In this document: piece after piece, positions 1 to 10,115 of the stretch | How the letters are laid out: each line of letters opens with the position of its first letter | Position numbering within the stretch: position 1 is the first letter of the stretch | Notes under the pieces: model-generated | The model's input: the letters and a program-made list of their open reading frames with translations, nothing else | Told to the model about the DNA's origin: nothing | Database searches by the model: none | Assembly: GCA_032718475.1 (NCBI GenBank) | Contig: JAUCBJ010002612.1 | Coordinates: forward strand, 1-37,116 | Direction of reading: 5' to 3' | From: Nemertoderma westbladi | Taxonomy: Eukaryota > Xenacoelomorpha > Nemertodermatida > Nemertodermatidae | DNA length: 37,116 bases | Made by a program: the position numbers and the translations under genes

Positions 1-3000
1 AGTGGAGGGGATAGGGAGTGATGGTGATAGGGAGTGGTGGGGATAGGGAGTGGTGGGGATAGGGAGTGGTGGGGATAGGGAGTGGTGGGATAGGGAGTGG
101 TGGGGATATGGAGTGGATGGGATAGGGAGTGGAGGGGATAGGAAGTGGTGGGATAGGGAGTGGAGGGGATAGGGAGTGGATGGGGATAGGGAGTGGTGGG
201 GATAGGGAGTGGTGGGGATAGGGAGTGGTGGGGATAGGGAGTGGTGGGGATAGGGAGTGGTGGGGATATGGAGTGGATGGGATAGGGAGTGGTGGGGATA
301 GGGAGTGGTGGGATAGGGAGTGGTGGGATAGGGAGTGGAGGGGATAGGTAGTGGTGGGGATAGGGAGTGGTGGGGATAGGGAGTGGTGGGGATAGGGAGT
401 GGTGGGGATAGGGAGTGGTGGGGATAGGGAGTGGAGGGGATAGGGAGTGGTGGGGATAGGGAGTGGATGGGGATAGGGAGTGGTGGGGATAGGGAGTGGT
501 GGGGATAGGGAGTGGTGGGATAGGGAGTGGTGGGGATAGGGAGTGGATGGGATAGGGAGTGGAGGGGATAGGAGTGGTGGGATAGGGAGTGGTGGGGATA
601 GGGAGTGGAGGGATAGGTAGTGGTGGGGATAGGGAGTGGTGGGGATAGGGAGTGGTGGGGATAGGGAGTGGTGGGGATAGGGAGTGGTGGGGATAGGGAG
701 TGGTGGGGATAGGGAGTGGATGGGGATAGGGAGTGGTGGGGATAGGGAGTGGTGGGGATAGGGAGTGGTGGGGATAGGGAGTGGTGGGGATAGGGAGTGG
801 TGGGGATAGGGAGTGGATGGGATAGGGAGTGGAGGGGATAGGGAGTGGTGGGGATAGGGAGTGGTGGGGATAGGGAGTGGAAGGGATAGGGAGTGGTGGG
901 ATAGGGAGTGGTGGGGATAGGGAGTGGTGGGGATAGGGAGTGGAGGGGATAGGGAGTGGTGGGGATAGGGAGTGGAGGGGATAGGGAGTGGTGGGGATAG
1001 GGAGTGGAGGGGATAGGGAGTGGTGGGGATAGGGAGTGGATGGGATAGGGAGTGGTGGGATAGGGAGTGGGGGGATAGGGAGTGGTGGGGATAGGGAGTG
1101 GAGGGGATAGGGAGTGGTGGGGATAGGGAGTGGAGGGGATAGGGAGTGGTGGGGATAGGGAGTGGAGGGGATAGGGAGTGGTGGGGATAGGGAGTGGTGG
1201 GGATAGGGAGTGGTGGGGATAGGGAGTGGATGGGATAGGGAGTGGTGGGGATAGGGAGTGGTGGGGATAGGGAGTGGTGGGGATAGGGAGTGGTGGGATA
1301 GGGAGTGGGGGGATAGGGAGTGGTGGGGATAGGGAGTGGAGGGGATAGGGAGTGGTGGGGATAGGGAGTGGAGGGGATAGGGAGTGGTGGGGATAGGGAG
1401 TGGAGGGGATAGGGAGTGGAGGGGATAGGGAGTGGTGGGGATAGGGAGTGGTGGGGATAGGGAGTGGATGGGGATAGGGAGTGGATGGGGATAGGGAGTG
1501 GAGGGGATAGGGAGTGGTGGGGATAGGGAGTGGTGGGGATAGGGAGTGGTGGGGATAGTGGTAGTGGTGGGGATAGGGAGTGGAGGGGATAGGGAGTGGT
1601 GGGGATAGGGAGTGGTGGGGATAGGTAGTGGTGGGGATAGGGAGTGGAGGGGATAGGGAGTGGTGGGGATAGGTAGTGGTGGGGATAGGGAGTGGTGGGG
1701 ATAGGATAGGTAGTGGTGGGGATAGTGGGATAGGGAGTGGTGGGGATAGGGAGTGGTGGGGATAGGGAGTGGTGGGGATATGATAGGTAGTGGTGGGGAT
1801 AGGGAGTGGTGGGGATAGGGAGTGGTGGGGATAGGGAGTGGTGGGGATAGGGAGTGGTGGGGATAGGGAGTGGAGGGGATAGGGAGTGGTGGGGATAGGG
1901 AGTGGAGGGGATAGGGAGTGGAGGGGATAGGGAGTGGTGGGGATAGGGAGTGGTGGGGATAGGGAGTGGTGGGGATAGGGAGTGGAGGGGATAGGGAGTG
2001 GTGGGGATAGGGAGTGGATGGGGATAGGGAGTGGTGGGGATAGGGAGTGGTGGGGATAGGGTAGTGGTGGGGATAGGGAGTGGTGGGGATAGGGAGTGGT
2101 GGGGATAGGGTAGTGGTGGGGATAGGGAGTGGAGGGGATAGGGAGTGGTGGGGATAGGGAGTGGTGGGGATAGGGAGTGGTGGGGATAGGGAGTGGAGGG
2201 GATAGGGAGTGGTGGGGATAGGGAGTGGTGGGGATAGGGAGTGGTGGGGATAGGGAGTGGAGGGGATAGGGAGTGGTGGGGATAGGGAGTGGTGGGGATA
2301 GGGAGTGGTGGGGATAGGGAGTGGTGGGGATAGGGAGTGGAGGGGATAGGGAGTGGTGGGGATAGGGAGTGGAGGGGATAGGGAGTGGTGGGGATAGGGA
2401 GTGGAGGGGATAGGGAGTGGTGGGGATAGGGAGTGGAGGGGATAGGGAGTGGAGGGGATAGGGAGTGGTGGGGATAGGGAGTGGTGGGGATAGGGAGTGG
2501 TGGGGATAGGGAGTGGTGGGATAGGGAGTGGAGGGGATAGGGAGTGGTGGGGATAGGGAGTGGTGGGGATAGGGAGTGGTGGGGATAGGGAGTGGTGGGG
2601 ATAGGGAGTGGAGGGGATAGGGAGTGGTGGGGATAGGGAGTGGTGGGGATAGGGAGTGGTGGGGATAGGGAGTGGAGGGGATAGGGAGTGGTGGGGATAG
2701 GGAGTGGTGGGGATAGGGAGTGGTGGGGATAGGGAGTGGTGGGGATAGGGAGTGGAGGGGATAGGGAGTGGTGGGGATAGGGAGTGGATGGGATAGGGAG
2801 TGGTGGGGATAGGGAGTGGTGGGGATAGGGAGTGGTGGGGATAGGGAGTGGTGGGGATAGGGAGTGGTGGGGATAGGGAGTGGTGGGGATAGGGAGTGGT
2901 GGGGATAGGGAGTGGTGGGGATAGGGAGTGGTGGGGATAGGGAGTGGTGGGGATAGGGAGTGGTGGGGATAGGGAGTGGAGGGGATAGGGAGTGGTGGGG

Positions 3001-5947
3001 ATAGGGAGTGGTGGGGATAGGGAGTGGAGGGGATAGGGAGTGGTGGGGATAGGGAGTGGTGGGGATAGGGAGTGGTGGGGATAGGGAGTGGTGGGGATAG
3101 GGAGTGGAGGGGATAGGGAGTGGTGGGGATAGGGAGTGGAGGGGATAGGGAGTGGTGGGGATAGGGAGTGGTGGGGATAGGGAGTGGTGGGGATAGGGAG
3201 TGGAGGGGATAGGGAGTGGTGGGGATAGGGAGTGGTGGGGATAGGGAGTGGTGGGGATAGGGAGTGGTGGGGATAGGGAGTGGTGGGGATAGGGAGTGGT
3301 GGGGATAGGGAGTGGTGGGGATAGGGAGTGGTGGGGATAGGGAGTGGAGGGGATAGGGAGTGGTGGGGATAGGGAGTGGTGGGGATAGGGAGTGGAGGGG
3401 ATAGGGAGTGGTGGGGATGGGAGTGGTGGGGATAGGGAGTGGATGGGATAGGGAGTGGATGGGATAGGGAGTGGTGGGGATAGGGAGTGGTGGGGATAGG
3501 GAGTGGTGGGGATAGGGAGTGGTGGGGATAGGGAGTGGTGGGGATAGGGAGTGGTGGGGATAGGGAGTGGTGGGGATAGGGAGTGGTGGGGATAGGGAGT
3601 GGTGGGGATAGGGAGTGGAGGGGATAGGGAGTGGTGGGGATAGGTAGTGGTGGGGATAGGGAGTGGTGGGGATAGGATAGGTAGTGGTGGGGATAGGGAG
3701 TGGTGGGGATAGGGAGTGGTGGGGATAGGGAGTGGTGGGGATAGGGAGTGGTGGGGATAGGGAGTGGAGGGGATAGGGAGTGGTGGGATAGGGAGTGGTG
3801 GGGATAGGGAGTGGTGGGGATAGGGAGTGGAGGGGATAGGGAGTGGTGGGGATAGGGAGTGGTGGGGATAGGGAGTGGAGGGGATAGGGAGTGGTGGGGA
3901 TAGGGAGTGGTGGGGATAGGGAGTGGTGGGGATAGGGAGTGGAGGGGATAGGGAGTGGTGGGGATAGGGAGTGGTGGGGATAGGGAGTGGTGGGGATAGG
4001 ATAGGTAGTGGTGGGGATAGATAGGAGTGGTGGGGATAGGGAGTGGTGGGGATAGGGAGTGGTGGGGATAGATGGTAGTGGTGGGGATAGGGAGTGGAGG
4101 GGATAGGGAGTGGTGGGGATAGGGAGTGGTGGGGATAGGGAGTGGTGGGGATAGGGAGTGGAGGGGATAGGGAGTGGTGGGGATAGGGAGTGGTGGGGAT
4201 AGGTAGTGGTGGGGATAGGGAGTGGATGGGATAGGGAGTGGTGGGGATAGGGAGTGGTGGGGATAGGGAGTGGTGGGGATAGGGAGTGGTGGGGATAGGG
4301 AGTGGTGGGGATAGGGAGTGGAGGGGATAGGGAGTGGTGGGGATAGGGAGTGGAGGGGATAGGGAGTGGTGGGGATAGGGAGTGGAGGGGATAGGGAGTG
4401 GAGGGGATAGGGAGTGGTGGGGATAGGGAGTGGTGGGGATAGGGAGTGGATGGGATAGGGAGTGGATGGGATAGGGAGTGGAGGGGATAGGGAGTGGTGG
4501 GGATAGGGAGTGGTGGGGATAGGGAGTGGTGGGGATAGGGTAGTGGTGGGGATAGGGAGTGGAGGGGATAGGGAGTGGAGGGGATAGGGAGTGGTGGGGA
4601 TAGGGAGTGGTGGGGATAGGGAGTGGAGGGGATAGGGAGTGGTGGGGATAGGGAGTGGTGGGGATAGGGAGTGGTGGGGATAGGGAGTGGTGGGGATAGG
4701 GAGTGGAGGGATAGGGAGTGGTGGGGATAGGGAGTGGTGGGGATAGGGAGTGGTGGGGATAGGGAGTGGTGGGGATAGTGGAGTGGTGGGGATAGGGAGT
4801 GGTGGGGATAGGGAGTGGTGGGGATAGGGAGTGGTGGGGATAGGGTAGTGGTGGGGATAGGGAGTGGAGGGGATAGGGAGTGGTGGGGATAGGGAGTGGT
4901 GGGGATAGGGAGTGGTGGGGATAGGGAGTGGAGGGGATAGGGAGTGGTGGGGATAGGGAGTGGTGGGGATAGGGAGTGGAGGGGATAGGGAGTGGTGGGG
5001 ATAGGGAGTGGTGGGGATAGGGAGTGGTGGGGATAGGGAGTGGTGGGGATAGGGAGTGGAGGGGATAGGGAGTGGAGGGGATAGGGAGTGGAGGGGATAG
5101 GTAGTGGTGGGGATAGGGAGTGGTGGGGATAGGGAGTGGTGGGGATAGGGAGTGGAGGGGATAGGGAGTGGTGGGGATAGGGAGTGGTGGGGATAGGGAG
5201 TGGTGGGGATATGATAGGTAGTGGTGGGGATAGGGAGTGGTGGGGATAGGGAGTGGTGGGGATAGGGAGTGGTGGGGATAGGGAGTGGTGGGGATAGGGA
5301 GTGGAGGGGATAGGGAGTGGTGGGGATAGGGAGTGGTGGGGATAGGGAGTGGTGGGGATAGGGAGTGGAGGGGATAGGGAGTGGTGGGGATAGGGAGTGG
5401 TGGGGATAGGGAGTGGTGGGGATAGGGAGTGGTGGGGATAGGGAGTGGTGGGGATAGGGAGTGGTGGGGATAGGGAGTGGTGGGGATAGGGAGTGGTGGG
5501 GATAGGGAGTGGTGGGGATAGGGAGTGGTGGGGATAGGGAGTGGTGGGGATAGGGAGTGGTGGGGATAGGGAGTGGTGGGGATAGGGAGTGGAGGGGATA
5601 GGGAGTGGTGGGGATAGGGAGTGGTGGGGATAGGGAGTGGTGGGGATAGGGAGTGGTGGGGATAGGGAGTGGTGGGGATAGGGAGTGGTGGGGATAGGGA
5701 GTGGTGGGGATAGGGAGTGGTGGGGATAGGGAGTGGAGGGGATAGGGAGTGGTGGGGATAGGGAGTGGTGGGGATAGGGAGTGGTGGGGATAGGGAGTGG
5801 AGGGGATAGGGAGTGGTGGGGATAGGGAGTGGTGGGGATAGGGAGTGGTGGGGATAGGGAGTGGTGGGGATAGGGAGTGGTGGGGATAGGGAGTGGTGGG
5901 GATAGGGAGTGGTGGGGATAGGGAGTGGTGGGGATAGGGAGTGGTGG
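1..5947. repeat. Large G-rich 16-bp minisatellite array
   Basis: Uninterrupted tandem array of the 16-bp unit AGTGGTGGGGATAGGG, about 370 copies, starting before the window and ending near 5947. Common variants are a T-to-A change (AGTGGAGGGG), a 17-bp unit (AGTGGATGGGG) and a 15-bp unit with one G fewer. Rarer variants are GATAGGTAGTGG, GATAGGATAGGTAG and GATATGATAGGTAG. Reading the plus strand I see no C until position 5954, so the strand is built of A, G and T only. Two adjacent units give G-runs of 4, 3, 4 and 3 separated by loops of 3, 6 and 3 bases, which meets the usual G-quadruplex rule along the whole array. No coding frame is plausible. Confidence 0.98.
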
Positions 5948-6178
5948 AATTAACGAAGTGGTGAGGTTAGCGTTAGATTAGCAAACATTTTCGAAATGAA
6001 CTAACTTTTTTCTAAATTGGAATGGGGTTTCACAGTGCGGCGCACGATCTTCGGCTCCGAGGAAATGTGATTCATGGCAGTGGAATATACCGCTGACTGT
6101 ACACAGTGTACAGTAGGCCTACACCAAGGTAGAACTTAAGGTTAACTTCTGATAGTGAAACTATTAGAGGAATTTCAT

Positions 6179-6194
6179 GGGGGGGGGGGGGGGG
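6179..6194. repeat. Poly-G tract (16 G)
   Basis: Homopolymer of 16 G on the plus strand, in otherwise AT-rich sequence. Confidence 0.95.
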
Positions 6195-6679
6195 TCCCTT
6201 CCAATCGGTTTCTTGGGAATAAACTGGGAAAATAAAACTCTAATTCTGTTCAGAGTTCCGTGTTAAATAAAACCCACAGCACAATCACTCCACATTGTTC
6301 TCTTGACGCGCTCACGTAAATATTTATAAGAAGCGGTTTGCAGCAGCCTATCTGAAAGATTGTCAGAAATTCGTACAGTATGGGGAGACATTGCGAGAGT
6401 AAGCCTGCTGTTTAATCTCCCAGGAGTCGGAAGATTAGGCGATGGGACAGTATGGCAGTCTGATGTTGGTTGGTAATTAAGTCGTTGGCTGGCGTGACAG
6501 AGGGAATGCAGAACGTTTAGAATTTCAATATTCCATTACTAATTTTGCTTTACTGGTTAGCAGTATAATTTTATACCTATTGTACTCTAAGGTATAAACT
6601 AAAAAAACAACCGCCCCTCTACTACATTGTCAATGGCTAAGGCTAAGGCTTGCTTCTATAACCGGAAAAATGATAGGTA

Positions 6680-6694
6680 GGGGGGGGGGGGGGG
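6680..6694. repeat. Poly-G tract (15 G)
   Basis: Homopolymer of 15 G on the plus strand, 66 bases before the 5' LTR. Confidence 0.95.
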
Positions 6695-6755
6695 TGTTCT
6701 TCACGCAATCAAAATTCAACCATCGCCTGGGAAATAGCTGAAAAAAATAACAACT

Positions 6756-6760
6756 GATTT
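6756..6760. repeat. Left target-site duplication GATTT
   Basis: The five bases directly before the 5' LTR, GATTT, are repeated directly after the 3' LTR at 19442-19446. A 5-bp duplication fits BEL/Pao integration and fixes both element boundaries. Confidence 0.85.
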
Positions 6761-6959
6761 TGTAAAAGCTTCTGTGGGATAGAACTGGCACTTAGCTCCG
6801 CAATCCAGTTATCCCCCCGTGCGCTCAAATACTCTAAAACCTTCTGTAAAAGCGTTTACGGATATAATCCGTTCCCTGGCCCGCAAAGTACCGTATAGGT
6901 GTTTTTAACGGACATAAAAATAATTCTTCTGGATGTATGCTTTAGCGGACATATTAAGG

Positions 6960-6966
6960 TATAAAA
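6960..6966 (+). promoter_or_regulatory. LTR promoter TATA box
   Basis: TATAAAA lies 200 bp into the LTR, as expected for the U3 promoter driving the genomic RNA. The same box is at 18385-18391 in the 3' LTR. The transcription start is not determined; 25-35 bp downstream is the usual distance. Confidence 0.65.
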
Positions 6967-7826
6967 ACCCGCAATACGGCATTTTCTCTATCACCATGTC
7001 GAGGGAAGGATTCAGATTACGACATCTACCAGCTGACTGCTGACGTGTAAGGGGCCATTGGACACATGGTTTCTTTGTTCCGCTTAACAGCCAATCAGAG
7101 CGATTTACCCTTTACCTGTGAAGACATTCTACGGATTTGTGATGGGTGAGTCAGTGTTGGTTTATTCTAAGCCAGGAACACCGGCTATAGAATCAATTCG
7201 TTTTCTGATTTTATAAGAAACATTAGTAGGCTTAGATTATAGAGCGTATAACTGTTATCGCATCTTATCGCATCGTTCCAACTCGGTCGAGTCACGGTCT
7301 ATATTGTATCATATCTTAACCTACCGTCTTACTGCTTTTACTGTTTGTCATTATTCGTATCAGTTGTTGGAATGTTATTATTTGGAGAATATCAACAAAT
7401 AACCCAAATTTCCCAATCTTCTTGATACACTACAGGTTAGAGAGACAGGTTACATAACGATTGCGACTTATATTATTGTGGTTTGTAATGAATCTAATGC
7501 TATTTGATAGCCACTACATGAGTCAATTGCTATTCTCTTTATACGTGATCAAAGTCAGTGACTGTCGGCAAACCTGTGAGCAGTATTGTGCGGTACCGGT
7601 AGTGTGTATGATTGTGAGTGGGACTGATAACTAAGCATTTCCTAAAGAATGCGTCTCATACGTGAATTCTAAGCCATATCGTTGCGTTTAGTATAAGTCA
7701 TAGCTCTGTTTACATAGATAGAGCGCCACGTCCTAAAGGAACTGCTAATATTTCCCGAAAGTGAATAATATTTGCCAGAGATTATATATTACTGATCAAT
7801 CGAATAATACATGTAGGCTTCACTGC

Positions 7827-7832
7827 AATAAA
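7827..7832 (+). promoter_or_regulatory. Polyadenylation signal in the 5' LTR
   Basis: AATAAA, duplicated at 19252-19257 in the 3' LTR, where it would end the element's RNA. It lies about 190 bp before the LTR end. Confidence 0.5.
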
Positions 7833-8014
7833 TCTAAGCATACGAATCCAGTCTCCCGGGTGTAACCATCGGGTGAATGAACGCGCACAGGCTGGCTTCG
7901 GCTAATGTTGTGTTTATTTTGTATTAAATCTTGTCATCTTATAAAGCCAATTTACCAACAAAAGACATATAAATTTTGGCAGGTTAAACTGCTAAAGGTC
8001 TACAAAAGCGCGTA

Positions 8015-8052
8015 CAATAACAGTTATTGATCTTATTGCAGTAAGCAATAAG
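8015..8052 (+). other. Two back-to-back hairpins at the primer-binding-site position
   Basis: Hairpin 1 is CAATAAC-A-GTTATTG (8015-8029) and overlaps the last two bases of the LTR. Hairpin 2 is CTTATTGC-AGTAA-GCAATAAG (8032-8052). Both have perfect stems (7 and 8 bp). An LTR element normally has a site starting TGG, complementary to a tRNA 3' end, just after the LTR. I see no TGG in the first 60 bases. A structured or self-priming start, or priming from an internal tRNA segment, is inference. Confidence 0.6.
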
Positions 8053-8083
8053 GTTGCAAAGTACCGGTCGACCGGTAAACTTG

Positions 8084-8215
8084 AACCGGTACTTCTGTAG
8101 GTCAGTAGGCCCAACTGCCATAACCGGTACTGCTGTAGGTCCGTAGGTCCAACTGTCAGAACCGGTACTTCTGTAGGTCAGTAGGCCCAACTGTCATAAC
8201 CGGTACTGCTGTATA
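8084..8215 (+). repeat. 38-bp tandem repeat with an ACCGGT anchor
   Basis: AACCGGTACT recurs at 8084, 8122, 8160 and 8198, exactly 38 bp apart. Units alternate between forms with GGTCAGTAGGCCCAACTG and GGTCCGTAGGTCCAACTG, so the array may have grown as a 76-bp dimer. The fourth copy is partial. Confidence 0.85.
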
Positions 8216-8390
8216 AGTACATTAGTATTATTCGATTTTGATTATTGTATACCGGTAGGTCTTGGTACTTAATCAGGGAACGGCCGCCCTGGTTTTTTAT
8301 CGAGATTTTACTTATTTCTGTCAGTTCTTATTTGCATGTAAGTTAATATTGAGCAGAAGACGTGTAAGTCTGCTCAGATTGTTCAGATCA

Positions 8391-8950
8391 TTGTAGGCTG
8401 GACTGTTGTCTGACTGTTGTTAGGCTTGAAGATTACAGCGTGTGTAGAGTTGGTCTGATAAAGTGCCAGTTAGTAAGTTGGGGCAACTCGTAGTTGTAAG
8501 GTCAACCCCCTGCTAAAGAATAAGTCGTACTACCGTATTAGCACGCATACTAACTAACAATTTCGGAATCTGCATATACTGTAGTTTATTTAGGTTTGAT
8601 AGTAGTCCGTCAGCGTTTATCCTGTATTGTTTGTATAGTCTGTTCAGGTACCGTAATATTATTCAGATATTTTGTAGGCTGGATTGTTGTCTGGCTGTTG
8701 TTGGGTCTGAAGGAATTGCTGCGTGTGTAGAGTAAGTCTGATAAAGTGCCAGTTAGTAAGTTGGGGCAACTCGTAGTTGTAAGGTCAACCCCCTGCTAAA
8801 GAATAAGTCGTACTACCGTATTAGCACGCATACTAACTAACAGTTTCGGAATCTGCACATACTGTAGTTTGTTTAGGCTTGATAGTAGTCTGCCAGCATT
8901 TTGGTTTGTATTTTATTTGAGTATTCTGTACGGGTAGCGTAATATTTATT
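8391..8950 (+). repeat. 281-bp tandem duplication in the leader
   Basis: Unit 1 (8391-8671) and unit 2 (8672 to about 8950) both open with TTGTAGGCTGGA and share a nearly identical middle (8455-8570 against 8736-8851). Similarity falls toward the right end, where unit 2 has short insertions. Divergence between units is clearly higher than between the LTRs, so the duplication predates this insertion. Confidence 0.85.
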
Positions 8951-10115
8951 ATTCAGAGTTTATGTGATTACTCGCAACATTCATGTCCACAAGTTTATTC
9001 CTACAGTAATTGTGTTTGTTATACATACCGTTATAGTTAAATTAACCCCGGTACTACACGGGCTGCTTGGCGTAGGTAAAGACTGGTGACTTTGTGCCCC
9101 AGTCACTCCAGCAGATGCTGTGGTTCTTTTAACTGTTCAAGTACATTTAACTACTGGTTATCTGTTTTACAAGTACTTGTACCTAATTTAGGGTTTAGTG
9201 TACAGTGCTTTCCGAAAGTAATTAGTGTAGGCATTATATTTGTGTTGTAAAGTGGTTGATAGGCACATTCGTTAGCTCTATTAACTTCTAGGTAGGAACA
9301 CTCCGTGATACATAACGTAGTACCTATAGCGATACGGCTGTAGGTCGTCAGGCGGTGGTATTTTTCTATCTGGACAACGCAGTATATTACTTCTGCTTAT
9401 TAATTTCAAATATCGTAGTATCCTGTCCGTTGTAATAACCAGAATTTCTAACCCTTTGTTAGACTGGTTCGTAGTTTCCCTGTTAAATTACCCTAAAAAT
9501 TCGTACGTATAGTTTTTTCGTGTGTTTATTAGAGATTGTAATCTCAACAATATTGTAAGTAATTAGTAGATAAGTAACGTAGGAGTAAAATTATCGTTTT
9601 AGTGTCCAATAAGTAGCACTTCACTGAGAGCGCACAGCTTCTGTGTAGTGATTATTTCCCAGAAATAGTAACATCTATTTCAGTATTGTAACAAAAACCC
9701 CTTATCATCAGGATATATATATATATATTATAAATCAACTTAAAAGATTTATAAACTAGTAGGCCTGTCATACAACAATTAGGTCTTAATATCAGTTGGA
9801 CTACTGCTAAAATAACGGTAATAGAGTAAACTCAAGTAACTAAGTAACCTTATAATTTCAGAAATTCAATTATCCTAAATAATTGATATACCGGTATCTA
9901 TAATAGGCTTATTATATAGTTGTATATATTTGCACTGAAATTATATACCGGTATTCTGTGACAAACCTAGTCTGCAATACTTATATATTATAAGTGTATA
10001 CCGGTATCCTAATATATTGTAATTAATTACCGGTACTAGGCCAACAGTCCTACTGAATTACTAGAATTGCTTTAACTGTAACTATAGCAGTAGGCATTCA
10101 ACTGTATAACTAAAT

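Larger units (their letters stand above)
5948..6760. other. Unique flank between the array and the LTR element
   Basis: About 0.8 kb of AT-rich sequence with no gene that I can support. It holds a 16-base poly-G run (6179-6194), a 15-base poly-G run (6680-6694), the palindrome TGTACAC-A-GTGTACA at 6098-6112 and one TAGGCCTA octamer at 6114. It ends with GATTT at 6756-6760, the left target duplication of the LTR element. Confidence 0.7.
6761..8016 (+). repeat. 5' LTR
   Basis: 1256 bp, beginning TGTAAAAG and ending GCGTACA. It has a TATA box at 6960-6966, a CCAAT motif near 7091 and a polyadenylation signal at 7827-7832. This suggests U3 to about 6990, a long R and a short U5. It matches the 3' LTR at all but about eight positions and has no length difference. 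Confidence 0.95.
8017..10115 (+). other. Repeat-rich leader of the LTR element
   Basis: About 2.1 kb between the 5' LTR and the gag start, with no supportable gene. It contains 38-bp tandem repeats (8084-8215), a 281-bp direct duplication (8391-8950), a short TA run near 9712-9727 and about eleven ACCGGT palindromes (8062-8251 and 9889-10035). It probably holds packaging and RNA-structure signals; that is inference. Confidence 0.7.

Noticed and set aside
1-5947. Telomere-like repeat because units contain ATAGGG
   Set aside because: The unit is 16 bp and lacks TTAGGG. The array is internal, running into unique sequence on the right, so it is a minisatellite.
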